A stretch of 64,000 nt of DNA. It comes from JAAFIP01 sp043747295. GTDB lineage: Bacteria > Pseudomonadota > Gammaproteobacteria > Burkholderiales > Burkholderiaceae_C. Numbering within the stretch: position 1 is the first letter of the stretch; each line of letters opens with the position of its first letter. The notes beneath the pieces were generated by a model. The model did not search any database, was not told where the DNA came from, and was given only the letters and a program-made list of their open reading frames with translations. The position numbers were made by a program, and so were the translations under genes. This document shows, one piece after another, positions 52,305 through 59,899 of this stretch. The stretch spans positions 1 to 64,000 of the forward strand of contig JAYTPK010000316.1 in assembly GCA_043747295.1 (NCBI GenBank). The letters are read 5' to 3'.

Positions 52305-52956
52305 ATAGAGACTGGCTCTTTAACAATCCTAAAGCCAGCCAAGCCGCTGTACCCCACATCGTCAGCGCCACCACCGTGTCTATACCGCGCCACACGGCAG
52401 GCTTGGCCAGCTTGTGGGCTAACAGTTGCGCACCTAAACCCAGTGCAATAAACCAGAGCAACGACCCGAATGCTGCACCTGCGCCAAACTTCCAATTGTC
52501 TGGCTGCCCATAAGCCAGCGACGCCGTGCCGATCAGCACCGCAGTGTCGAGCCAAGCGTGTGGGTTAAGCCACGAAAAGGCCAGAGCCGTACCCAGAGCC
52601 TGGGTACGCGATGTTGGCGAGCCTTGTGTGCCTTGCGTGGCGTCGCCCTGCTGCGTGGCAGACAAGCCTACATATTGATTGGCCCATGCCCTGCGCGCCG
52701 CACCCCAGCCGTAGTGCAATAAAAACAATATCGCCGCGCCCAGCATCGCACCGTACACGCCTGCAGACAGGGTGCCCAGCTGCGCCAAACCCGCTACCCC
52801 AATGGCAATCAAAATGACGTCAGTGACTGCACAGGCCAGCACCGTCAGCCCCACATGTGAGCGCAAAAGCCCCATGCGCAGCACATGAGCGTTTTGGGGG
52901 CCAATGGCAATGATGAGCGACAGGCTGAGCAGCATGCCTGAGAAAGCGGCGGTCAT
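52279..52956 (-). CDS. argO: LysE/ArgO family amino-acid exporter
   Basis: 225 residues, about six helices. It has the LysE hallmarks G-P-Q-N-A-H-V-L-R near the start, A-F-S-W-L-N-P-H-A-W-L-D-T in the middle and G-A-Q-L-L-A near the end. It exports basic amino acids such as arginine or lysine. The divergent ArgP-like regulator 190 bases away is the known partner arrangement. The last seven residues and stop come from a dispersed element. Confidence 0.88.
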   Translation of the reverse strand: MTAAFSGMLLSLSLIIAIGPQNAHVLRMGLLRSHVGLTVLACAVTDVILIAIGVAGLAQLGTLSAGVYGAMLGAAILFLLHYGWGAARRAWANQYVGLSATQQGDATQGTQGSPTSRTQALGTALAFSWLNPHAWLDTAVLIGTASLAYGQPDNWKFGAGAAFGSLLWFIALGLGAQLLAHKLAKPAVWRGIDTVVALTMWGTAAWLALGLLKSQSLFATNLIAA

Positions 52957-53028
52957 AGTGAGATTGTCCTTGTGGTGTCTACTGAGCTTTGCGCACAGTT
53001 TATGGCCCGATGACTGTCAGCGCACTCA

Positions 53029-53053
53029 CCCGTTCGGACTGAGCTTGTCGAAG
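53029..53053. repeat. Single copy of a common CCGTTCGGACTGAGCTTGTCGAAG intergenic repeat
   Basis: The block CGTTCGGACTGAGCTTGTCG (with flanks) resembles the TTCGGGCTGAGCCTGTCGAA repeats I know from intergenic regions of many Burkholderiales. Only one copy is seen here, in the argO/argP divergent promoter. Confidence 0.6.
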
Positions 53054-53149
53054 TCTTCGTGCTGACTAAAAACTATCCTCTCAAAAATCCTTAAAATATT
53101 AAACAAATTTAACTATTTCTTAATTTACTTAAGTTTGGTTTAATAAAGC

Positions 53150-54052
53150 ATGCTATTTGACCCTCGCCAACTCGCCGCTTTTGATGCCACCGTACAAACT
53201 GGCAGCCTGTCTGCCGCCGCCGTTACGCTGCGCATCACATTGGCCGCTACCAGCCTGCGCATCAAAGCGCTAGAAGAATCGCTAGGTCAGCGCCTTTTAA
53301 TTCGCGGCAAAACCGCGCGTGCCACGCCCGCTGGCCAAGCGCTGCTCACCCACATCAAACAAGTGCGCTTGCTAGAGGCCGACTTGCAACACACCCTGCA
53401 GCCGGCCAGCAGCGGCAAGCTGCAGGCGTATCAAAACATCAGCGTGGCGGTGAACGCCGACTCGCTGGCCTCGTGGTTTTTCCCTGGCATTCAAGCCGCA
53501 TTGCACAAACACAAGCTCACGCTCGATGTCACAGTAGACGATCAAGACCACACCCTGGAATGGCTGAAAAACGGCGACGTGATTGGCTGCGTTACCACCT
53601 TGGCCACGCCCCTGCGCGGCTGCGTGGCTGAGCCGCTAGGCACCATGCGCTATCGGTGTGTGGCAGCGCCCGGTTTGCGTGACAAACTGCTGGGTAAAAA
53701 GCGTAGCATCGGCCTGCACCAGTTGGTTACCCAACCGGCCATCGGCTTTAACCGCAAAGACGGCTTGCAAGACCAGTTTTTGCAGCAATGCTTTGGCGTA
53801 ACTGACCTGCGCTATCCGCGTCACTACATCCCCGCTGTAGATGCCTACCGCCTAGGCCTGCTCAGCGGCCTAGGCTGGGGCATGCAGGCTGACATTCAAG
53901 CCCCCCTTGATTTACCCAGCGGCATATTGGTAGACCTGTTTCCTGGTCAGTTTGTGGATGTACCGCTGTTTTGGCACCACTGGCAGCGCGAGGCTCCACA
54001 AGCTGCGCGCTTGACTTTGGCAATTAAGACGTCTGCAGGAAGGCTGATTTAG
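53150..54052 (+). CDS. argP: LysR-type regulator ArgP
   Basis: 300 residues. The helix-turn-helix (L-A-A-F-D-A-T-V-Q-T-G-S-L-S-A-A-A-V-T-L-R-I with R-I-K-A-L-E-E-S-L-G) and the ArgP/IciA-type body (S-V-A-V-N-A-D-S-L-A-S-W-F, T-V-D-D-Q-D-H-T, G-C-V-T-T-L) identify ArgP, which activates the divergent exporter gene when arginine is high. The C-terminus has D-L-P-S-G-I-L-V-D-L and H-W-Q-R-E. It faces argO across a 190-base promoter region. Confidence 0.9.
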   Translation: MLFDPRQLAAFDATVQTGSLSAAAVTLRITLAATSLRIKALEESLGQRLLIRGKTARATPAGQALLTHIKQVRLLEADLQHTLQPASSGKLQAYQNISVAVNADSLASWFFPGIQAALHKHKLTLDVTVDDQDHTLEWLKNGDVIGCVTTLATPLRGCVAEPLGTMRYRCVAAPGLRDKLLGKKRSIGLHQLVTQPAIGFNRKDGLQDQFLQQCFGVTDLRYPRHYIPAVDAYRLGLLSGLGWGMQADIQAPLDLPSGILVDLFPGQFVDVPLFWHHWQREAPQAARLTLAIKTSAGRLI

Positions 54053-54066
54053 TTTTTAGGGCGATG

Positions 54067-54390
54067 CTAAGACACTTTGGCATAGCTAGACTGCGTATTG
54101 CACGTTTTGCAAATAAAGTCGCTACGCCGAACGTCCTTAAAGTACAACCATAAAGCAAGGCATGGTCCTGCTATGAGAAGCGGCAGGACAACTGCAAATA
54201 CCGTTTCATAAAGATAGCCAGAGTAAGCTGCAATCCCGAAGAGTATCCAAATAACTGGTTCAGCTAGCGCCGCTGGCCAGAAAGCCTCTTTAACCAAATC
54301 ATGATTGCGTATTTGTTCGACCTTTCCACGACATTGCGGGCAACGCAGCCCGGGCACAAGAACAGGGTCGGTAACGTATTCTATTTTCAA
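54067..54390 (-). CDS. Small membrane protein with split zinc ribbon
   Basis: 107 residues, not recognised. One C-P-Q-C pair sits near residue 17 and one C-K-T-C pair near residue 95. Two adjacent hydrophobic segments (P-V-I-W-I-L-F-G-I-A-A-Y and V-F-A-V-V-L-P-L-L-I-A-G) lie between them. Both Cys pairs would face the cytoplasm and could form one zinc ribbon across a helical hairpin. Function unknown. Confidence 0.6.
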   Translation of the reverse strand: MKIEYVTDPVLVPGLRCPQCRGKVEQIRNHDLVKEAFWPAALAEPVIWILFGIAAYSGYLYETVFAVVLPLLIAGPCLALWLYFKDVRRSDFICKTCNTQSSYAKVS

Positions 54391-54465
54391 GGTGCTAGTA
54401 AAGTTGTTTTAGGGAATTCATTGTGACAGTAAATTTACAGCGGCACATAGCGGGATAATCACCTC

Positions 54466-56385
54466 ATGCCAACCCAACCCTTGCGCGTGCTGTCGCTCAT
54501 CCCGCCGATGACGCAGCTCAACACGCCTTACCCTTCCACTGCCTACATCACCGGCTTTCTGCGCTCACGCGGGGTAGATGCAGTGCAGGCCGATGTGGCG
54601 CTGGCTTTGGTGTTGCGCTTGTTCTCCAAAGAAGGTTTACAAAGCATCTACGCTGAGATTGAGCAACTTGACCAAACCACCGAGCGTGTGGCGCTGTTCA
54701 TGGAGCAGTTTGACCGCTACGCCGCCACCATCACCGCAGCGATTAACTTTTTGCAAGGCAAAGACTCCACGTTGGCGCACCGTATCAACTCCCGCAGCTT
54801 CTTGCCCGAAGGCCCGCGCTTTGAGGCGCTAGAGGTGTATGTCGACGACGAGGGCAGAGACCCGCTGGCTTGGGCTTTTGGGGCACTGGGTGCGCAAGAC
54901 AAAGCGCGGCATTTGGCTACCTTGTATTTGAACGATTTGGCTGACGTGCTGAAAGACGCGATTGACCCGCGCTTTGAGTTTGTGCGCTACGCCGAGTCGC
55001 TAGCGGGCAGCCAGCCTACGTTTGACCCACTGGCTGATGCGCTGGCGCAGTCTTTGACTTTGGTAGACAGCGCGCTTGTCGACATTGCTTTAAAAACCTT
55101 TGACCAATACAAACCTACCGTCGTGCTGCTGTCTGTGCCCTTCCCAGGCTCGGTCTACGCTGCGTTTCGCATCGCACAAGCCATCAAAGCGCACAGCCCG
55201 CACACTACGCTGGTGTTAGGCGGCGGCTACGTTAATACCGAACTGCGCGAGTTGGCCGAGCCGCGTGTGTTTGACTACTTTGACTTTGTCACGCTGGATG
55301 CGGGTGAGCGCCCGCTGCTTGCGCTGCTAGATCATGTGCAAGGCAAGCGCGGCGCGCAGCGTTTGGTGCGCACCTTCACGCGTGAATCAGCAGACGAGGG
55401 TGGCAAGGTCAAATACATCAACCTCGCCGAACCCGACGTACCATTTAGCGACGTAGGCACCCCCACTTGGGACGGCCTGCCGCTGGACAAATACCTTAGT
55501 CTGCTCGACATGCTCAACCCCATGCACCGCCTGTGGAGCGACGGCCGCTGGAACAAGCTGACCGTGGCGCACGGCTGCTACTGGAAGAAGTGCAGTTTTT
55601 GCGACGTGAGCCTGGACTACATATCGCGCTACGAAGGCACTACGGCAGAAGAGCTGGTCAACCGCATTGACACAATAGTCGCGGAGACTGGCCAAACCGG
55701 CTTTCACTTTGTGGACGAAGCCGCCCCGCCCAAAGCCCTCAAAGCGCTGGCCGCCGAGTTGCAAGCACGCAGTACTGCGATCAGTTGGTGGGGCAATATC
55801 CGCTTTGAAAAATCATTCACCCCTGCCCTGTGCCAAGAGCTGGCCGACAGCGGCTGCATAGCGATTAGCGGTGGCCTAGAAGTCGCGTCTGACCGCCTGC
55901 TCAAGCTGATGAAAAAAGGCGTGTCGGTGGAACAAGTGGCTCGTGTGACCAAGGGCTTTAGCGATGCAGGCATCTTGGTGCATGCCTACCTGATGTACGG
56001 CTTTCCTACCCAAAGCGTGCAAGACACCGTAGACGCGCTAGAGTACGTGCGCCAGCTGTTTGCCGCAGGTTGCATTCAAAGCGGCTTCTTTCATCGCTTC
56101 GCCTGCACCGTGCATTCCCCCGTAGGCATGGCCCCGCAAGACTACGGCGTAAAACTAGTGGCACTACCCGAAGGCCAGTTCGCCAAAAACGACATCGCCT
56201 TTATCGACCCTTCTGGCGTAGACCACGACGCGCTAGGCGTTGCGCTGAACAAAGCGCTGTACAACTACATGCACGGCATCGGCCTGGGCACCAATGTGCG
56301 CCAATGGTTTGACATGAAAGTGCCCAAGACTAAAGTGGCCCCAGATTTTGTAGAGCGGGCGCTGGTGTCGATGGCCAGTGTTTAG
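54466..56385 (+). CDS. B12-binding-domain radical SAM protein
   Basis: 639 residues. The N-terminal part (L-R-V-L-S-L-I-P-P-M-T-Q-L-N-T-P-Y-P-S) and V-L-L-S-V-P-F-P-G-S plus L-V-L-G-G-G-Y look like a cobalamin-binding Rossmann domain. The radical SAM cluster is A-H-G-C-Y-W-K-K-C-S-F-C (Cys about 371, 376, 379), which is C-x4-C-x2-C rather than the canonical C-x3-C-x2-C. I-S-G-G-L-E follows. It belongs to the B12-radical SAM class; the reaction is unknown, and no partner gene points to one. Confidence 0.8.
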   Translation: MPTQPLRVLSLIPPMTQLNTPYPSTAYITGFLRSRGVDAVQADVALALVLRLFSKEGLQSIYAEIEQLDQTTERVALFMEQFDRYAATITAAINFLQGKDSTLAHRINSRSFLPEGPRFEALEVYVDDEGRDPLAWAFGALGAQDKARHLATLYLNDLADVLKDAIDPRFEFVRYAESLAGSQPTFDPLADALAQSLTLVDSALVDIALKTFDQYKPTVVLLSVPFPGSVYAAFRIAQAIKAHSPHTTLVLGGGYVNTELRELAEPRVFDYFDFVTLDAGERPLLALLDHVQGKRGAQRLVRTFTRESADEGGKVKYINLAEPDVPFSDVGTPTWDGLPLDKYLSLLDMLNPMHRLWSDGRWNKLTVAHGCYWKKCSFCDVSLDYISRYEGTTAEELVNRIDTIVAETGQTGFHFVDEAAPPKALKALAAELQARSTAISWWGNIRFEKSFTPALCQELADSGCIAISGGLEVASDRLLKLMKKGVSVEQVARVTKGFSDAGILVHAYLMYGFPTQSVQDTVDALEYVRQLFAAGCIQSGFFHRFACTVHSPVGMAPQDYGVKLVALPEGQFAKNDIAFIDPSGVDHDALGVALNKALYNYMHGIGLGTNVRQWFDMKVPKTKVAPDFVERALVSMASV

Positions 56386-56428
56386 ATGTTACTTTGAGTC
56401 TTGGAGAGGTGTTTTACCAGTCTTTTAG

Positions 56429-56476
56429 GTCTGTAGTCCAAGCATTTACTGCTCAGACAGCTATAGTATTTGTAGC
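56429..56476 (-). repeat. Dispersed palindromic element, copy 12
   Basis: GTCTGTAGTCCAAGCA, TTTACTGCTCAGACA, GCTATagtatttGTAGC; lies 44 bases after the radical SAM gene stop. Confidence 0.85.
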
Positions 56477-56639
56477 GTTAGTGGTTTGTTCTTTTAAGGT
56501 TTTTAACAGCCCGTGACAATGCTTTTGTGCTTTGATTACCTTGGACGTGCAATGGGACATGTCGCTTGCAAGTTGCAGCAAAAGACACGTGTGGCTGGAT
56601 TTTGTAGCTTTCAGTACAGCTTGGTAGGACACTTAAGAG

Positions 56640-56678
56640 TAGGCTTTGCCTGACGCCTGAGTTAGACCGCAGACCTGC
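56640..56678 (-). other. Partial attC-like end after the VOC cassette
   Basis: On the minus strand, right after the VOC stop, the sequence reads GCGGTCTAACTCAGGCGTC. GTCTAAC is a perfect R-type core (RYYYAAC), but no matching GTTRRRY core is found downstream, so this would be a truncated or eroded attC marking the end of the cassette array. Confidence 0.45.
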
Positions 56679-57059
56679 TTACTGGTCTGCTGGAGGTTCC
56701 CATAGCTCAACTTTGTTGCCGTCGGGGTCGATGACCCAGCCAAATTTGCCGAAGTCTGAGGACTCTGTCTTGTCTATGACATTGCAATCTTCAGCGCGCA
56801 ACGCAGCAAGGAGTGCGTCCAAATCCGCTACGCGGAAATTGATCATGAAAGACGCGGAGCTTGGCTCCATTTTGTTTGTATCTTGGGCGAATGGACTCCA
56901 AATAGTCATTCCGGACGGGCTATCAGGGCCGCCCCACTGAAATATGGCTCCACCCCACTCACTTACGTCCAAGCCAAGATGGTCGCGATACCAAGCGTCC
57001 AAGCGTTTTGGGTCCGGCGATTTGAAGAAGATGCCGCCGATGCCAGTCACACGCTTCAT
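56679..57059 (-). CDS. VOC (glyoxalase/bleomycin-resistance-like) family protein, gene cassette
   Basis: 126 residues with the VOC fold: I-G-G-I-F-F-K-S-P-D-P, W-Y-R-D-H-L-G-L-D, and the end G-W-V-I-D-P-D-G-N-K-V-E-L-W-E-P. VOC proteins are metal-dependent lyases, isomerases, dioxygenases or antibiotic-binding proteins; the substrate is not known. The gene starts 38 bases after an attC site on the same strand and has an attC-like core after its stop, the normal layout of an integron cassette. Confidence 0.88.
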   Translation of the reverse strand: MKRVTGIGGIFFKSPDPKRLDAWYRDHLGLDVSEWGGAIFQWGGPDSPSGMTIWSPFAQDTNKMEPSSASFMINFRVADLDALLAALRAEDCNVIDKTESSDFGKFGWVIDPDGNKVELWEPPADQ

Positions 57060-57096
57060 AGTTTTTCTCCAAAGATCGACTAGTACTTGCCCTGCG

Positions 57097-57157
57097 GTCT
57101 AACGTTGGAGGCCAGACGCGGCCGTAGGCCGTCGCCGCTGGGCCGACTTGTTAGAGC
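57097..57157 (-). other. attC recombination site (59-base element) between the two cassettes
   Basis: On the minus strand it opens GCTCTAACAAGTCGGCCC and closes GGCCTCCAACGTTAGACC. GTTAGAC is a perfect R' core and CTCTAAC a near-perfect R'' core. Inner L boxes pair (GTCGGCCC / GGCC) around a central CCGC...GCGG stem. The stop codon (TAA) of the upstream small membrane protein lies inside the R'' core, as is common for cassettes. Confidence 0.85.
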
Positions 57158-57501
57158 GCATTGCGCACTCCCGCAATTAGGACGGCAACGACCCAGGCGC
57201 CGACTGGCAGGGCAAAGACAGCAATACTCAGAGAGCCGCAGATGATGCAACGCCTGTTTCGCGGGCCCTCGATGAGGCCGACAAGGCTCAAAACAGTAGC
57301 GAGTAGGGTTGCGCCGCCAGCAAGAATCAAGATGCGGGTGTGATAGATCGTTTGCGGCGTGTAGGTAATACCCTTGCTGCTCATACGCTCCGGTCCATCT
57401 GGAATGAACTGTCCCACGTACCATAAGCCTCCAACGGCGAGCAGCACGGCCAGCGCCTGCAGCAGCACGCCGGCCCATAGAAAAGGGGAACACCGGTCCA
57501 T
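57151..57501 (-). CDS. Small membrane protein, gene cassette
   Basis: 116 residues with three hydrophobic segments (L-W-A-G-V-L-L-Q-A-L-A-V-L-L-A-V, I-L-I-L-A-G-G-A-T-L-L-A-T-V-L-S-L-V, L-S-I-A-V-F-A-L-P-V-G-A-W-V-V-A-V-L-I) and R-N-R-R-C-I-I-C-G between the last two. Not recognised. The start lies 5 bases after an attC core, and the stop lies within the next attC, so it is a complete cassette. Confidence 0.75.
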   Translation of the reverse strand: MDRCSPFLWAGVLLQALAVLLAVGGLWYVGQFIPDGPERMSSKGITYTPQTIYHTRILILAGGATLLATVLSLVGLIEGPRNRRCIICGSLSIAVFALPVGAWVVAVLIAGVRNAL

Positions 57502-57506
57502 GCGCG

Positions 57507-57566
57507 GTCTAACGTTCGAGATGTGCGGCTTTCGCGCAGCGAATGTCCGAACAATCGAGGCGTTCT
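57507..57566 (-). other. Degenerate attC site before the membrane-protein cassette
   Basis: On the minus strand it ends TCTCGAACGTTAGACCGC with a perfect R' core GTTAGAC, and the inner arms GTTCGGACAT / ATCTCGAAC pair around TCGCTGCGCGAA. The opposite core has decayed to GATTGTTCG. The layout matches the neighbouring attC at 57097-57157. Confidence 0.6.
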
Positions 57567-57638
57567 GTCGCGGCTTTGAACATTTCTTGGCGCTTGATCT
57601 GTGACATTGGAAATCTCTATTTTTTGGTCAGCAGCCTA

Positions 57639-57701
57639 CGTAGCTGTTTACAACGTCCGACTCAAAAACTCGTTTTTGTGCGTGCGCTGTAAACAGCTAC
57701 G
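57639..57701. repeat. Inverted repeat with 14-base perfect arms
   Basis: CGTAGCTGTTTACA (57639-57652) and TGTAAACAGCTACG (57688-57701) enclose 35 bases, themselves holding CAAAAACTCGTTTTTG. A single copy in this window. Confidence 0.8.
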
Positions 57702-58177
57702 CACGCTACCATAAATTTCGAGTTGTATAAATACCCAGTATCTGTGCTAGCGCCACTGTTTAGCCGTCGATCAGTACGTAATGTGTGCCGCAAAACTTGC
57801 AACATAATCTGGCTACTGCAATTTAATCTGGGCATCAAATACTCTTGGAAGCGGCTTCTAGTATGGGTTTCGAGCGATTTTACTAACTATTTATCTAGTT
57901 ATAAAAATTCCTTTAAACCCGGTAGTCCAAATGAGCGAGCATATTGCCTAGATGGACTTTAGCTCAAAGCGACTGCGGCGTATCTGTTTTTAACGGCTAA
58001 GGTGTGAGTTCAGTACGATTGTGGTTTGATCTTGTAGGGTTTCTGAGTGGCTTTGATGTGCATTTAGACCCCTGCCCGATAAAAAATGCACAAGCAGTGC
58101 AACTTACTCCGTCGCCGCAGCTCACGGTTTAAGCGCAACGCCCTTCAAAAGGCCACTTTGTGATTGACTTTATCATA

Positions 58178-58205
58178 TTTATAGACTATATTTATAGTCT
58201 ATAAA
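58178..58205 (+). promoter_or_regulatory. Palindromic operator of the toxin-antitoxin operon
   Basis: TTTATAGACTATA-tt-TATAGTCTATAAA is a perfect 13-base-arm palindrome 21 bases before the antitoxin ATG. Type II antitoxins of the Phd family bind such palindromes over their own promoter. Confidence 0.85.
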
Positions 58206-58226
58206 TGACTATTTTGGAGTGCCCTC

Positions 58227-58508
58227 ATGCAATACGGTTTAGCCCAAGCTAAAGCGCGGCTTAGTGAACTTACGAGTTTGGTGGATTCGGGGGAAGAAGT
58301 GGTCATCGCCAAGCACGGCAGGCCTAGCTACAAATTGATTTTGGTGTCGGGCGTGCAAACCGATAGTGCGCAAGCGACGGCCACCAACCAAGCGCCCACC
58401 GGGCTGGGCGATTTGGTGGGCTTTGTAGCCCAAACGCGCAAGAAATCGCTTGCGCCTGCTGGCGTGGACAATTTTGTTGCCGACTGGCGGCAAAGCGCGC
58501 GTTATTGA
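58227..58508 (+). CDS. Phd/YefM-type antitoxin
   Basis: 93 residues. The N-terminus Y-G-L-A-Q-A-K-A-R-L-S-E-L-T-S-L-V-D-S-G-E-E-V-V-I-A-K-H-G-R-P is the Phd/YefM DNA-binding fold. The C-terminal part (from about residue 50) is the flexible toxin-binding tail. It should repress the operon through the palindrome at 58178-58205 and neutralise the PIN toxin that starts 13 bases downstream. Confidence 0.88.
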   Translation: MQYGLAQAKARLSELTSLVDSGEEVVIAKHGRPSYKLILVSGVQTDSAQATATNQAPTGLGDLVGFVAQTRKKSLAPAGVDNFVADWRQSARY

Positions 58509-58521
58509 AGCACGCTGGTTT

Positions 58522-58962
58522 ATGTTTTACCTAGACACGAGTGTGGCCGTGGCACTGCTCACGACAGAGGCTGGCAGTGATGCTGCGCAGACGTTAGTAA
58601 ATCGTTTGATGGGCCAGGGCTTGCGCGGCGTGTGCAGCGATTGGACTTGCGCTGAATACCGCTGTGCCGTTGTTGCTAAACACCGAGCAGGCTTGATCGA
58701 CGCAACTGATGTGTCTGCTGTAGCTTCGGCGCTGGATGTGCTGCGTTCGGCCAAGTTGGTTGCCGCACCCACAATACCAACTGACATCGTGCGTGCAGGT
58801 GAGCTGGCCGTGCAAATTGCCAGCCAACCGCTGCGGGCTGCGGATGCGCTGCATATTGCGATAGCAGCGCGCTTGGGGGCTACGCATTTTGTGACATTCG
58901 ATCTTGCGCAAGCTGCGGCTGCACGGGTAGCTTTGGTGGGAGTGCAGGTGGTTGCTGCTTAG
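58522..58962 (+). CDS. PIN-domain (VapC-like) ribonuclease toxin
   Basis: 146 residues with PIN acidic residues in Y-L-D-T-S (about residue 5), C-A-E-Y-R, R-A-A-D-A-L-H-I-A and F-V-T-F-D near the end. VapC-type toxins cut tRNA or rRNA when free of antitoxin. The ATG at 58522 (M-F-Y-L-D-T-S) is the family start; the longer frame overlaps the antitoxin. Confidence 0.9.
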   Translation: MFYLDTSVAVALLTTEAGSDAAQTLVNRLMGQGLRGVCSDWTCAEYRCAVVAKHRAGLIDATDVSAVASALDVLRSAKLVAAPTIPTDIVRAGELAVQIASQPLRAADALHIAIAARLGATHFVTFDLAQAAAARVALVGVQVVAA

Positions 58963-58966
58963 ATAA

Positions 58967-59899
58967 TTAAGCTCTCGTTATTAATGGCGTAAAAAATCTT
59001 GGCCGCATCGCATCTAGCCCCAGCTGACTCAGCACCTCATGCAACCGCGTTGCGCGTGTTGCCGCTGTACTTGCGCCACGCGCATCGGCATGGCGCGTAG
59101 CGATGATGAGTTCGTTTTTCATCGAATGCTCCCAGCCTACTAGCTCGGTTACCGTCACTGCATAGCCATGCGCTTCTAGCTGCAGGCAGCGCAGCACGTT
59201 GGTTAGCTGGCTGCCAAACTCGCGGGTGTGGATGGGGTGGCGCCACAGTTCGGCCAACGGATTGTTGAGCGCTACCCTACCCTTGGCTGCTTTGAGTGTG
59301 GCCGCTACCTCAGCTTGGCAGCAGGGCACCAGCACCATGTGCTGCACTTGGTGTTTCAGGCCAAACGCGATGGCATCATCTGTGGCGGTGTTGCAGGCGT
59401 GTAGTGCTGTGACGATGTCGATGCGCTTGGGTAGCTGCTGCGCGCTTTCAGATTCGGCGACGGACAGATTTAAAAAATCCATACCTTTAAAACCAAACTC
59501 ATGCGCTAGCTGTGCACTGCGTTGCACCAAGTCGTCGCGCACTTCTACACCCACCACACGGCCTTGCGGTGCATGCAGTTTAAAAAATAGGTCGTACAAA
59601 ATAAACCCTAAATACGACTTGCCAGCACCGTGGTCTACCACGGTCACATCGGCGTGCTGGGCTTGCACTTTTTGCAGCAAGGGCTCGATGAAGTTAAACA
59701 AGTGGTACACCTGCTTGAGCTTGCGGCGCGAATCTTGGTTAAGTTTGCCTTCGCGCGTGAGGATGTGCAGGGCTTTGAGCAGCTCAACCGACTGCTCGGG
59801 GCGCACATCGTATTTGTCGCCACCTTGTGCATTGGCTTGCGGGTTGGGTTGTACAGCAGTTTTAGGCTTCTTTTGGGGCAAGGTGCGTGAGGCATTCAT
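58967..59899 (-). CDS. SAM-dependent methyltransferase (GSTCD-like)
   Basis: About 310 residues. Motif I V-D-H-G-A-G-K-S-Y-L-G-F, then G-V-E-V-R-D-D-L-V, L-H-A-C-N-T-A-T-D-D and V-P-C-C-Q-A-E identify the methyltransferase group related to TRMT13/GSTCD C-terminal domains. The target is unknown, possibly RNA. The ATG at 59899 overlaps the DUF1415 stop (ATGA); an ATG 18 bases upstream is also possible. Confidence 0.75.
   Translation of the reverse strand: MNASRTLPQKKPKTAVQPNPQANAQGGDKYDVRPEQSVELLKALHILTREGKLNQDSRRKLKQVYHLFNFIEPLLQKVQAQHADVTVVDHGAGKSYLGFILYDLFFKLHAPQGRVVGVEVRDDLVQRSAQLAHEFGFKGMDFLNLSVAESESAQQLPKRIDIVTALHACNTATDDAIAFGLKHQVQHMVLVPCCQAEVAATLKAAKGRVALNNPLAELWRHPIHTREFGSQLTNVLRCLQLEAHGYAVTVTELVGWEHSMKNELIIATRHADARGASTAATRATRLHEVLSQLGLDAMRPRFFTPLITRA

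Larger units (their letters stand above)
57502..58226. other. Gene-poor region between the cassettes and the toxin-antitoxin pair
   Basis: About 725 bases. It contains a degenerate attC (57507-57566), a 14-base-arm inverted repeat (57639-57701) and, at the right end, the operator palindrome of the toxin-antitoxin pair (58178-58205). A frame of 80 codons at 57723-57962 has an odd composition and no recognisable product. I see no integrase gene. Confidence 0.7.

Noticed and set aside
57896..57936. Possible 14th dispersed element (GTAGTCCAAATG)
   Set aside because: Only the GTAGTCCAA block matches; the palindrome and GCTAT-N7-ATAGC blocks are missing in the expected direction.
57723..57962. An 80-codon open frame between the cassette island and the toxin-antitoxin pair
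   Set aside because: It has no ribosome site, no recognised motif and an irregular composition, and lies in gene-poor sequence, so I treat it as chance.
56386..58226. An integron integrase near the cassettes
   Set aside because: I looked for a tyrosine recombinase frame on both strands and found none; the cassettes stand alone in this window.
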